A DNA stretch of 64,000 nucleotides, taken from contig OU744732.1 of the NCBI GenBank assembly GCA_916613615.1, positions 53,111,727 to 53,175,726 on the forward strand. Direction: 5' to 3'. The DNA is from Steromphala cineraria (Eukaryota; Mollusca; Gastropoda; Trochida; Trochidae). This document shows, one piece after another, positions 23,530 through 34,095 of this stretch. Made by a program: the position numbers and the translations under genes. The stretch's first letter is position 1. Each line of letters opens with the position of its first letter. The notes under the pieces were generated by a model. The model did no database searches and was not told where the DNA came from. It saw only the letters and a list, made by a program, of their open reading frames with translations.

Positions 23530-25744
23530 GACAGATGAATAGTTATGTTTCTGGGAGATAATTAATTCAAACCAAGAAAGGTTACATTATAAGACATATG
23601 TTTTTAAATGTCTATGAAATTATATTGATTCAATGATCAAAACTAAGCCGTGAAGACATAAAATGCCAAACATTCTCCAGGAACATGTTGAATGTCTTAA
23701 CGTTTAGCTTCTGTTCACTGACAAAAAACATATAACGCTCAAACATTAAATGCCATTAAAACAAATTATCGTGAAACATAAAACGGAAGACAAAATTATC
23801 GGGGAAATTTATTGGCGCACTTTAAATGGGAACATGAGAACGTCATGTTCTCTTCCGGTTGTTTTGACAAGAAAATACAGCTGATCGTGAATAGATCTGT
23901 TTGAAATTGACACAAAACAAAACATAATCAACCTGTCAGCGTCGTTGATGTGTTTGGCACGTGCTGCACGTGATGTTCATTCGGAAACGTGTTCTTGTCC
24001 TTTTGACACTCGACACTTCTTTCAGTCGAAAAAATCCGAATGTTGTGGCTTTTAAGACTTTTTAAATAAATATAGGATATTAAATGTCGCGAAAAGCATG
24101 ATTGAAGACAAATGTGTTTATTATGCCATTCGACATATTTAAACAAGAAAAGAATGAAAATATGTTCGTATGTCAACAAAAGCGATTATCTGAAATATGA
24201 TTACACATTTTTAACTACAAAATTAATTTCACAATAAACAAATCACACATGGCATGCCAGTTTTCCCCAATATAGTTCCATTTTTTCCTATTAGATCGGG
24301 TTTCAAAAATAAAGATAACCTATTCTTTTATTCCAATTCAGACTTATGACCTAAAAAGCTGCATTTTATACCGTATGATTTTCCTTCTGTTGTAAAGACA
24401 CTAAGTCGAAAAAATGTTAACATAACTAGAAATTCAATCCTCATAATTAATGTTTTTAGATGTATAAAACCCAATTCCATTGAAGATTTTATGACGTGAA
24501 ATTCAAAAAACGCTGATGCCCAATTATATTTGAAAAAGTAACCGTTAACAGTTATCCCCTTTTGCAAAACGTAAAGATGATCACGTGACATGTTCTAGTA
24601 ACGGTTACGAATACAACATCTCCAATCCTCTCCATGTTGGAATCCGCAGTCAAGAAATTTGCAATCTGGCTGGCGTATTCATTCACGTGAATCTCGACAA
24701 TTGCGTGAAGTCCGTGCGCGAAACGTCAATCACACGTCCTGATTGACAATATGGCGGATCGATTTCAAAGGCGGTGCAAATAACTTCATTCACCCCGGAC
24801 CAATTTTCTCACGACTTTGAAAAGGCATGCGTTCAACTTGCCTATTATTACACGAATACTTAAACCTCACATCGGTATTTTCACCTCTCGGTCCATGTAA
24901 TAAAAGCCCCCACTTTTCCTGAGTTGAAAGGGGCCCTCATGAATACAATGCAACATTGCACGTGGGGGCGGATGCCAACAAAAGGGGTTTAAAGGCCTAG
25001 GCCGACGAGCAAGCTTTTGAAGTGAACAAGTTGTATGATAATACAGCCAAATCACAAATCACATTTTTGTAAGCTTTACAGAATGTATCAGATTCCCCGA
25101 AATTCCTTCAGAGGATTTTGAAAAAAGCCGATCCCCTTTCCGCTGTATTGAAAAGCTGGGGTATCCGGGGGTTTGAAAGGGGTAAAATAAATCATTACGT
25201 GGTTGGATTCCTGGTAACTTCGTGTGATTTATGACGCTGAATTCGGAGAGAGTGTGTCCATGATATTGGGATTTTATGAAGTTTATAACCGCGTGTTTTA
25301 TTATTTATTACACCATTACTGCATTATTACATTGATATTAAATGTGAACGGAAGTTGCAAATGACATTCAATGCCGGAAATGTTTTCCACCATATACTAG
25401 ATATAATAAGTAAGATAATTATATCGAAACATTTATCATAGTATTGTTATAGTGTTTGTATGAAACAGATTCATCCTTTTTTATATTAACATATTTCATT
25501 ACGTTTTCCCTGCCATTAAACATTAATGTTTGCGACCAAGGTATAAAGTAATGAAATCTAAGTACAAAAGGGACCTTTCTCAAACGTATGTTACTTTTCA
25601 GCATTTTCAGCTGAACTTCTAATAAAAACTCAATCGAACAATATTCTTTTCTTACTCTGCTTACTTCTCCCAACAACCAGGTTTCATAGTGAAGTATATA
25701 TGTAATAAGAAAATTAACGGGCTTTCTTGCAATCAGACATGATA
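23530..25744. other. non-coding stretch
   Basis: No gene is supported. Two CACGTG E-boxes sit 3 bp apart at 23958-23972. TCACGTGA lies near 24581, and a GC-richer stretch at 24600-25000 contains AATATGGCGGATC near 24748. Confidence 0.35.
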
Positions 25745-26051
25745 TTAAGGGGCAGTAGCACGTTTTTAGGGGTGATTATAAGGTGATGTCAGGAAAATAA
25801 CTGGTTCCAATTGAAAGACAATACATTTAAACTAAATGCAGCAGTAATTAATGCGATGCCTTTTGCTTACACAAAATGATTTGGTGTTCACACAAAAATG
25901 GCTGACAACGGACTTTATGTGAATCTGTATAATATGGTCTCTGACTATGGAGTGAGATTTTTGACACTATCAAAATAATACAATTAGCATTTACGTATCG
26001 GTGAAAGTTTGAAAATATAAAATTTAAAATCATGTGCTACTGTCCCTTTAA
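25745..26051 (+). mobile_element. TTAA-flanked MITE, copy 3 (307 bp)
   Basis: It is TTAA-bounded with AGGGGCAGTAGCACGTTTTT on the left and CATGTGCTACTGTCCCT on the right. It carries the family interior but lacks about 50 bp compared with copy 1, including part of the segment after GCAGTAAT. Confidence 0.9.
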
Positions 26052-26123
26052 GGAAGCAGAGTTTGTCATATGAGTCACATACTGCAAATATTTCAAATCT
26101 TGGCTGCTGCTGAAAAATATCAT

Positions 26124-26240
26124 TTGTATGCTACAACAACAGTATTACAACAATAGATATCATGTTTATGCTACAACATCAGTATTACAATAATAAATAT
26201 TATTTTTATGCTAACACAACAGTATAACAACAATAAATAG
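26124..26240. repeat. ~41-bp tandem repeat, 3 copies
   Basis: The unit TATGCTACAACA-CAGTATTACAA-CAATAAATAT is repeated three times with small indels. Confidence 0.8.
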
Positions 26241-27041
26241 GTTCAATTCCTGCTTTACAACCGGAAATCTGACAATACATTCAATGGCGCACACCATTTG
26301 GACCAATGTATACCATATTTTGAAGAACTAATTTGGATCGAGAGAACGACAGGATTTGGTTGATATCGTAATGGTAAATGAGTTATATAACTTGCAGCCT
26401 TTACATCTTATGACGATATAATAGTTTCAGAGCATTATATATAATTTATCATTTTGAATTTGGTATTAACTGTACAAGTCGATTGAGGTGATTTTAGCTT
26501 TAACCAGCACATATGGTAGATATCATGAAGTATATTCTATATATCACTTTAAATACAATAACATGCCCTATCCTCACAGGAAGATTCGTTTTGATAATCA
26601 AAGGGAGACAACTTCTATCGAAATATCGACAATTTTATCTTTCCATGTTTTAAATGGTTATGGGCATGTCAGATGTATATAGTTAAATTTAAAGAAGATA
26701 TGTTGATGTCAGCCTTGTAGGAAACTAAACTTTAAAGATAGCAAAGGTATTAAAGAATAATTCATTTCACTTATGGAATTACCTTTGTCAAACATCTATA
26801 GGATATATTTTGATTTATATGTAAATCAGCAGTACACAAACAAAATATTTCGAAGGCTTCAACGGATCTCTAAATTATTATTTTGTATGTAAATGCAATG
26901 AATAATGTGAGAGAACGTGTTTAGAAATTATTAGGTGATTGATTAATAAAGTTTATTTTCAAAATATCTTCTGTTTAGATTTGAATATAAAATCGATGTA
27001 TGTACGATCGTTTTGAAAAAAAATGTTTTTTCGCGTCAGTT
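26241..27041. other. AT-rich non-coding stretch
   Basis: No gene or repeat family is recognised. An AAAGGGAGACAACT variant of the common molluscan motif lies near 26600. Confidence 0.4.
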
Positions 27042-27349
27042 TTAAAGGGGCAGTAGCACTTTTTTAGGGGGAATATTAGGTGATGTCACGAAAATGAAAA
27101 TAAATGGTTCCAATTGAAAGACAATGTAATGAAGCAGTAATATGTCAAATATATAATGTAGAGTTTAGTCATGGGAGTCCTTTTTCTAGCAAAAACTGAA
27201 TTAAAGGTGTTCACAAAAAATGGCCGCCAATGGATTTGTGTTATATGATTTTTGACACTATCAAAATAATACATTTAGTATAAACATACAATTATCAGGG
27301 AAAAATTTAAAATATGAAATTTTCAAAAAACGTGCTACTGCCCCTTTAA
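27042..27349 (+). mobile_element. TTAA-flanked MITE, copy 4 (308 bp)
   Basis: It is TTAA-bounded with TIRs AGGGGCAGTAGCACTTTTTT and AACGTGCTACTGCCCCT. The interior is colinear with copy 1 but has lost the CTTCATGC..CTATGGATAA block before TGATTTTTGACACT. It lies 1 kb from copy 3 in the same orientation. Confidence 0.9.
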
Positions 27350-27548
27350 ACCCTAACATCAAGCCTTTTCCCTGGGAAATAGAACCTTAGAACATTGAAA
27401 CAGTGACTTTCTGTTCATGTAGGCCTTCAAAGCTGCTTTTCGAAATGGTAAAGGGATACCAAGTTCAAATTTACTTCATTGTTTCTATTTTTTAAGTAAA
27501 TTGTTTCTAATTATGTTGAGTTATACTGTGCATTTAAGTCTTTTTTTT

Positions 27549-27745
27549 TAAAAGAATATAATATGGTGCAGTTGGCGAAATGAACACATAACCACAAATG
27601 ACGTAGTTATAAGTTGATAACCACAAATGACGTAGTTTTAAGTTGATTGATTTTGTCACTTTAATAAAAACATTTTGGGTTTTCAAAAGAATAAAATATG
27701 GTGCAGTTGACGAATGAAGATATAACCACAAACGTAGTAATAAGT
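27549..27745. repeat. nested tandem duplication
   Basis: The block AAAAGAATA-AATATGGTGCAGTTG-CGAA..ATAACCACAAA recurs 137 bp later. Inside the first copy a 29-bp unit (ATAACCACAAATGACGTAGT...) is itself duplicated in tandem. Confidence 0.8.
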
Positions 27746-29103
27746 ATTTCTAAATTCATCTAGATCTTTAAAGGCTCATGAATTATATTCACAATTATAG
27801 AACTGACGTTCTAATTCAATTTTGATCGAATTCTACTGTTACAACTAGTGCCTCGAATTTGTGCACAGATTTGCAGCTGCATGGAAATGAAGGTGATTCT
27901 AGGTCGCCGTCAAGGGGGATACATCCTGTGTACAGTGATGTGGACAAAGTGATAGGCGGAAGTAAGTTGAGGAGGGGCACTGGGGGATGTGTGGGGTGTG
28001 TACAAGATCCTGTAATATTGTTCCCGAGCATTGTTGAGTGTAGCGCAATTCGGCTGGATAATCGAGTCGGCACGTGCGGGCGTAAAAGCCATGAATAACC
28101 CGTGCAGCACGGGATGGTTCAATACTTCGTGCAAGGAAAGATTTTTTTATATTTCTAAAAATTGTAGAAAAAATTAATCGGGGAAATGTGCGTTCGGTGA
28201 ACTTTGAATGAGCTTTTTATGGAAAAGAGTTTCTCTCGTTGGTTGTGAACCAGACTTGTCAGATGGCGTCATTGAGTTGTATAGGTCTTTAGACTTTGCG
28301 AGTATTACTAGACTAAAATTCGATCTATGTATCTATTTTATTTAACGATTATCATATTAATAATAGAAAATGAGAATTTGAAAAATTGTTGTGGACATGG
28401 AATTGCCTATGTTAAAGACAAATATTTTAAACTACAGTCTGGGTGTGGTTTAAACATTTATCCACAAAAGTGAGAGGATCGACAAACAAGCAAATCTTGT
28501 TTATTTTAATGCCTCTCCCAAATAAATACAGATATATGCAAGATAGAAAATGTGACTTTCGCAAAGTTGCATACTGAAAAGAGCCATAGAGAATGCTCAA
28601 ACAATACATCAATGAAGAAACGAGTTGAAGGTATTAAAGAGACAAGCTGTGATTTTGATCAGAGAACTTCGAGTGGGTGTATATAATGAACACATAAAGT
28701 TAAGGACCAAACAGTTCTCATAGATTTATATATCTCAATATGCGAATGGTCCGTAACTTTTTTCATAATTCTTGTAGCAATTTGCATTTTGGAATATAGT
28801 AATATTTACCCCTAGATGACTTATTTGCAAAAGGTTTCTCAAAGTGACCGAATTACCTGTTTTGCGTTTAAGACAAACATTTTCACCTTGTCGATATTCT
28901 GTGTTTTTGAACCGTGATAACAGACACAAAAGTTATCTTCACATTTGTCATTGAAGGTACCTAACCTACCAAGGTAAAACAGGATGATTTATTACAGGGA
29001 TAAAACTTGACTTAACACCGGTATTCACGTGTACGGCACCCTGCAACCCGTTCCATAGTCTTATGCACAGACCCTTGAGCATATAATTCACCCCATGGAA
29101 GCA
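27746..29103. other. non-coding stretch
   Basis: A GC-richer patch at 27850-28110 is open in several frames, but none has a convincing start or domain. CACGTG lies near 28070. Nothing else is supported. Confidence 0.35.
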
Positions 29104-29205
29104 AGTCTAGATCTGGAAATCTCCATTTGTCTGAGGCTCCTTTTAAAAATTTAATAAAATAAGATTTTTACACACAAAAATTCAGAGACTAAATATAAGT
29201 CTACC
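29104..29205 (+). mobile_element. family-B repeat, short copy
   Basis: AGTCTAGATCTGG, CTGAGGCTCCTTTTAAAAAT, TTAATAAAATAAG and CAGAGACTAAATATAAGTCT follow the order seen at 9385-9577, with the left part lost. Confidence 0.7.
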
Positions 29206-29214
29206 CGTTCCAAT

Positions 29215-29436
29215 ATGGCGACGGTGGCACGATTAGTACCACTCTTGTTGGTGAGTTCACTCCACGGGCTGTACTGTGTTCGAATCCCAGGGGGTGATGT
29301 CAACCACTTCGTCAATAGACCATCTAAGCGAGACCTTTTCAGGGCTAAATGTTTATTAGATAGGACTATAATTAGGCGAGATCAGGACAAAATGAGAGAG
29401 ACGAAGCGTGGTGATTTATTGCGAGCCCTTCCGTAA
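29215..29436 (+). CDS. possible small secreted peptide precursor or signal exon
   Basis: The ATG has a good context (CAATATGGCG) and opens a 73-aa frame. Residues 1-21 look like a signal peptide (basic/hydrophobic MATVARLVPLLLVSSLHGLYC). The remainder is hydrophilic and basic with dibasic pairs (KR, RR, KR), as in peptide precursors, but no known hormone motif or C-terminal amidation signal is recognisable. A GTGAGT donor-like sequence directly follows codon 12, so this might instead be a short first exon. A family-B repeat ends 10 bp upstream, which leaves little room for a promoter and lowers confidence. Confidence 0.25.
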   Translation: MATVARLVPLLLVSSLHGLYCVRIPGGDVNHFVNRPSKRDLFRAKCLLDRTIIRRDQDKMRETKRGDLLRALP

Positions 29437-30535
29437 TTTATGCCCCTTGACGATGTCATTTCATTGTAAAAATGTAAGATTTTCTTACCCCTGGTCAAAC
29501 AAACTGAGCGCGACTGATTTATTCATGATGACCACAGCGTCCATTGTCCATCTTCAACTGTCCTCGTGCATGGATGAAAAGGCTACAAGCAGTAAACAAT
29601 TTGATTGGAAAGTCCATGTCACAGTATATCACGAGCGGTCAGCCACACTGGTCAGTTTGTCCTCTGGTCAACGTAAACATGTCACCTGGTCAGCGATGTT
29701 ACGAAACTGTCATAAAATAAACGAGGACAAAAACTTGCTGAGTCGTCAAGAATGAAACTAAAGAAACGATTCCAACAAAGGGTGATTCTCTTCCGTGGCA
29801 TGAGTTGAAGTTTATTAGATTTTCGAGTCACAAAACCGGTCACATCCCACCGTCTACGAGTCAGAGACTCTTGAATCGAAAACAATATATTGGCAGTTGT
29901 GACAATTTAAAGTTTGATACATACGACAAGTGAGCAACATGTGACACTCCTTTACTGGATTAAATATATACTTATATTCCTTATATGATAATGACAAGTT
30001 CACTGCTTTTTCAATTACAATACATTTTTCACTTTTTGGTCATCCTGCCACAACCTCTTCTCGTAGATAAATTTAACGTCTTGATTCTTTACATGTATAC
30101 CATATCGAGAATATGAAAATACGTGCTCACCTTTACACTCTGTTAAACTATGTATGCACCAAAGAAAACGAAATAAAGCGATGAAAAAAATATTTGACAT
30201 CCCTAAACATTTGAATAAGTGGATCTGAAATGAAGAAACGGTGTAAATAATTGAATGACATTTGGTCATAGCTGTCAGCTTGCAGGTTTTATCAATATCA
30301 TTGCCAAGGAGCGGATTCCGACGGTCGAATCGTTAGAACATGATTATACTTTTCATCTTTTCAAGTTGCATTTATTTTTGTTCTGGGTTATGTTAATACA
30401 ACTTTATTATTTCAAAATGTTCTTCAAAAGGTTTGATGGAATGAATGAACTTAATGGTAAGAACCATTGCAAAACTCGAACTAGTCTAACGTCCAGATTA
30501 TAGTTAAAAACAATTTGACAGAACAAAACAGCACG
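29437..30535. other. non-coding stretch
   Basis: A 115-codon frame (29408-29755) overlaps sequence rich in TGGTCA/GTCC words and has no recognisable product. No gene is supported. Confidence 0.35.
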
Positions 30536-30628
30536 TCTAGATCTGTAGACCTAAAAATAGCTAATATTCTGAGGCTCCTCTCTAATATTTAATAAAATAA
30601 TCAGAGACTAAATATAAGTCTAAACTCG
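30536..30628 (+). mobile_element. family-B repeat, short copy
   Basis: GTCTAGATCTGTAGACC, CTGAGGCTCCTCTC, ATTTAATAAAATAA and CAGAGACTAAATATAAGTCT are colinear with the copy at 29104. Confidence 0.75.
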
Positions 30629-33140
30629 AAGCATCTCCTTTAGATATCTGCATGTCATGCAAATGTAAATCATTTACTCTCAAACCCAGACAAGTGGTAA
30701 TTTTGGTTTACTTTGAATGTGACTTTATCTTGTCAAAAATGTTCAAAATTGTTAAAGATTCAACCATATTTTGATCACCATCATTTGCTTAATCTTCGTG
30801 CGAATTATCTTGTCATTTTAAGAAATTCACTGTCAAGGACTGACAATGATTAATTCAGGAACGGGTGTATTCCAGGTAGATTAAATAAACGTTTATCTTC
30901 GTTAAAGGTTCTAATGTCAATCTCAATATTTTCATATCATTACAGTTGACACGTGCTGACAGCCTATTGGTACTGGCGCTGATAAGCCTTTACCGTTATT
31001 CTAACTGGAGATATCAGTTCTGCTAAACATGACAGATGAACAATGAGGACAAACCGTCAACTAACTGACCGCTGGTCATCGCCGATCTATCATCTCTGAC
31101 CATTCACCTCGTGTCCAGATGACCATTGTAATATAGAGTTACTGACATGGCCTGACTGAAACAGACAATCATTTCCGTGAAATATACACGGCGGACAGTG
31201 AAATGAACACGGGGTGCGATATGGATACATATTGCACTGAAATTAACAAGTTGCTGTGTGATATGGACATGACATGTTTGAAATATACTACATTATTGTC
31301 CGGCTAATGACAGTTTAAGAAAAACATGTTGAATCCATAAAGTGAGAGCTTGTCCATTTAGGAAATCCAATATGTCCTAATTGTGACCAGGGGTCATCTA
31401 TCAGCCGGACACGCGTGTGAAAGAACGCCAGTGTATATCAGATACTGACCCCTTGTCACGCGGACAGGTAATTTACACACAAATGAACAGATATAGGCTT
31501 CCGGGCACATGCCGTTTACCTGATGAGTGTAGAAGGGGGAGGGGGGAGAGAGAGGGGGGAAATAAGGATTTGTAAAACATACAAAAGTAAAAATACGAAG
31601 GAAACATTATTGGCATATGATAATTTCTGTTAGGGATAAACTTCGAAAATTAAGTCTATACAGTTTTCCCGTTCCTTCAAGTTTGAATATTGAGAGAAAA
31701 CGAGAAACGTTCACGAAACGTTTTTCAATTTCTCTTTAATCAATCAAAATTCTTCTTCAAACAGCATTTTTTTAGGGTTTGTAGAGAAACAAGAAACTTT
31801 GTACTTTTCGATCATCCTCATATAAAAATGTCATTATTGACATCAAAGCAACAAGTTATCAATGTCAATATGATGACGGCATTCCAGTTTCTGAAAATCC
31901 CCGTAAATCAACTTTCATCTTGACATAATCATAAATCACACCATACCCCATCTAAAAATGATTATGACGATGTCCTTCATATTGTCCATATACATATGAT
32001 CATATGATAAATGTGGTCACTCCTTTAAGAACTCCTCAGTAGTTTGTACGCGTTAACAGCGCGCGGTAAATCCCCTTTTGTCGTGGGGGATACCTCTTGT
32101 ATTTCATATTTATCATTTTGACATTATCTTTGAAAGTGTAACAACAGCAGAGATGGCCAATTCAACATTTAAATGACCAACAACAGTGTCTTTTGGGACA
32201 TCTTTTCATGACATTGTAGCAGTTTAATCCATGAAGATGTATTTTTGAAATGTCATGACATTTTTCTTTGGTCATTGTTACCGTGAAATGTTCAAAATAA
32301 CTAACCATGAAAATGATTTCTGTAACAAATTTGACCCTCGGGTAAATTTGTGCCTTTACAGTGCTACGTGGTTAATCTGTAATGAAATATTAATAATAAT
32401 TGAACATGAAGATGTTTTGTGTAATAAGTTTTATCTTCGTATATATTTTGGCCATTTCGTGACCTTGACAATAGTTTCTGGCCAAGACCTCGATAAAGGA
32501 CGCTGATGAAGATTATTTTTAATAATCTTCTTTGGTCCCTAGATACATATTTTGCTAATTTCGTGCTCCGGACAATGGATACCGGACAATATATCCGGTA
32601 TATGACCCAAAATGAGGGACCACAAGCCAACTAGTTTCCTGTTGTAATGCTAAACAAACTTAGCAATTCATAAAAACCAAACTAGGTTCGTGCTCAAGTA
32701 ATAAACCCTCCAGATTGGGGCGATGTTGTTGACTGTTGTGTTACATTGCGATCGTTGTGTGAATAGGTCGAGGCGACCTATGGCGACATTGTTACGGATG
32801 AAGGAAAATAACCGTTTTGAGGTTGTCAAAACTCGTCAAAAATCTGTCGTACGGTTTCCCGCCGTATTTCTACTTTTGTTATCCATTCAGGCACAAAAGA
32901 AGTTTTTTGGTTAATTCGGTTGTCAATGAAGTCGTGCTTTATGCTCCACGTGCAGAATAAATAGTTTAATATTGAATTATTATGCGTTGTTATTATCACA
33001 ACGGGAGTGATAACCGAACAACGGCTACATTCTCTGTAACTCAATGTACACGCGAGTTGGCAACAGTAGAACTAAACTGAAGATATTTCTTAGGAATTGA
33101 CACAAAAGAACTTCAACTGTCATCGTTTTGTTACTCCCCC
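30629..33140. other. non-coding stretch
   Basis: At 30940-31500 the sequence is GC-richer, with repeated GTGAAAT-ACACGG and ATATGGA-ACAT words near 31170-31280 that suggest an old minisatellite. A G-rich run lies at 31535-31560. Three diverged copies of a block beginning CATGAAGATG and ending near CATTTCGTGACC lie at about 32230-32600. A perfect hairpin lies at 32509-32531. No gene is supported. Confidence 0.35.
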
Positions 33141-33306
33141 GCTGTCTATTTCTCTATGTGACTGCGTTTCTCTGTCTGTCTGTTTGTCTGTCTGTCCATT
33201 TTCCTTCTCTCTTCTCTCTCTTTCTTTGTCTTCACCCCGCGCCGCTCTCGTTCTCTATCTATCTGCCCCTCCCCTTTCTCCTCTCTCTCTCTCTCTCTTT
33301 CACTTT
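33141..33306. repeat. polypyrimidine tract with CTGT and CT microsatellites
   Basis: The plus strand is almost pure C/T with (CTGT)n near 33170-33198 and (CT)n near 33280-33300. Open frames here are compositional artefacts. Confidence 0.9.
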
Positions 33307-33491
33307 CTCTGTTTATTGCAAAAAAACTAACTTATATAAACTTTGTTAAATTTTATAATTAATTATTTCCATTAACGTAAAACACAGAAACCATAATGTT
33401 ACTTTGAACAGTACAAACGGGTTATTGAAAAGCAGAAAATTAACATATAAACAATTTACAAACCTTTCAAAAAGTCTAGAACAAACATCAC

Positions 33492-33973
33492 TTATCCTAC
33501 TGATGTCCTGTCATACTTAAAGAGCCACTCTGTGTGTTGTTTGCAAAACTTTATCAATGTTGTCATTTCATCGGGAGAATGCATTCTCTCCCCACAGAGG
33601 AATATCAAGTCATCTTGATTTAGCCTCTGTTGTATACGTATGACGCCGAGTTTGTGGGATGGAATGGGAGATGCCTGATTGGAGGCAATCAAAATTAGTT
33701 GTGCAATCAGCAACGCTGTTTTTAAATCATTTTGGCCTCTGAAACAAGGCAAAGACATTGTGATATGAACCACCCTTTTCATGCGAGAAGCCTTGTCATT
33801 TGAAAAAGAAATTCAAAAGTATTGTGATGAAAGTTTTTTTCCGCCAGGGGAAACTGCCGGAACCCACGGATTTCGGCGTAATAGAACAGAGGCTAAATCA
33901 ACATGACTTGATCTGCCTCCGTGGAGAGAGAAGGTGGGAAAATGCTATCATTTTAAAGCTAATCCTTCAGTAA
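33492..33973. repeat. head-to-head inverted pair of protein-like segments
   Basis: A minus-strand ORF (33492-33782, ATG start, 96 aa) contains LGVIRIQQRLNQDDLIF. A plus-strand ORF (33827-33973, ATG start, 48 aa) contains FGVIEQRLNQHDLICLRGER. At the DNA level AACAGAGGCTAAATCAA-ATG plus ACTTGAT are shared between 33585-33667 (-) and 33857-33937 (+). The similarity holds at protein level, which hints that the ancestral sequence was coded. No family is recognised. It could be an inverted duplicated exon, a decayed gene or a foldback element. Confidence 0.5.
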
Positions 33974-34095
33974 AGTGACAATATGAACATATGTGAAGGT
34001 GCAAAGTCACGATTGTAATCGAAAACCGGACATTGACGCGCCCTAATCGGTCAATGGTAATTTTGAAAACTTGTCTAAAGCATGTAGAAGGGCAT
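33945..34095 (+). repeat. family-K dispersed repeat, copy 2
   Basis: It is colinear with 17037-17175: TCATTTTAAAGCTAATCC, GACAATATGAA, AAAGTCACGATTGTAATCG, AAAACCGGACATTGACGCG and AATCGGTCAATGGTAATTTT. Confidence 0.75.

Noticed and set aside
33097..33349. Leu/Ser/Cys-rich ORFs resembling transmembrane segments
   Set aside because: They translate a polypyrimidine microsatellite tract.
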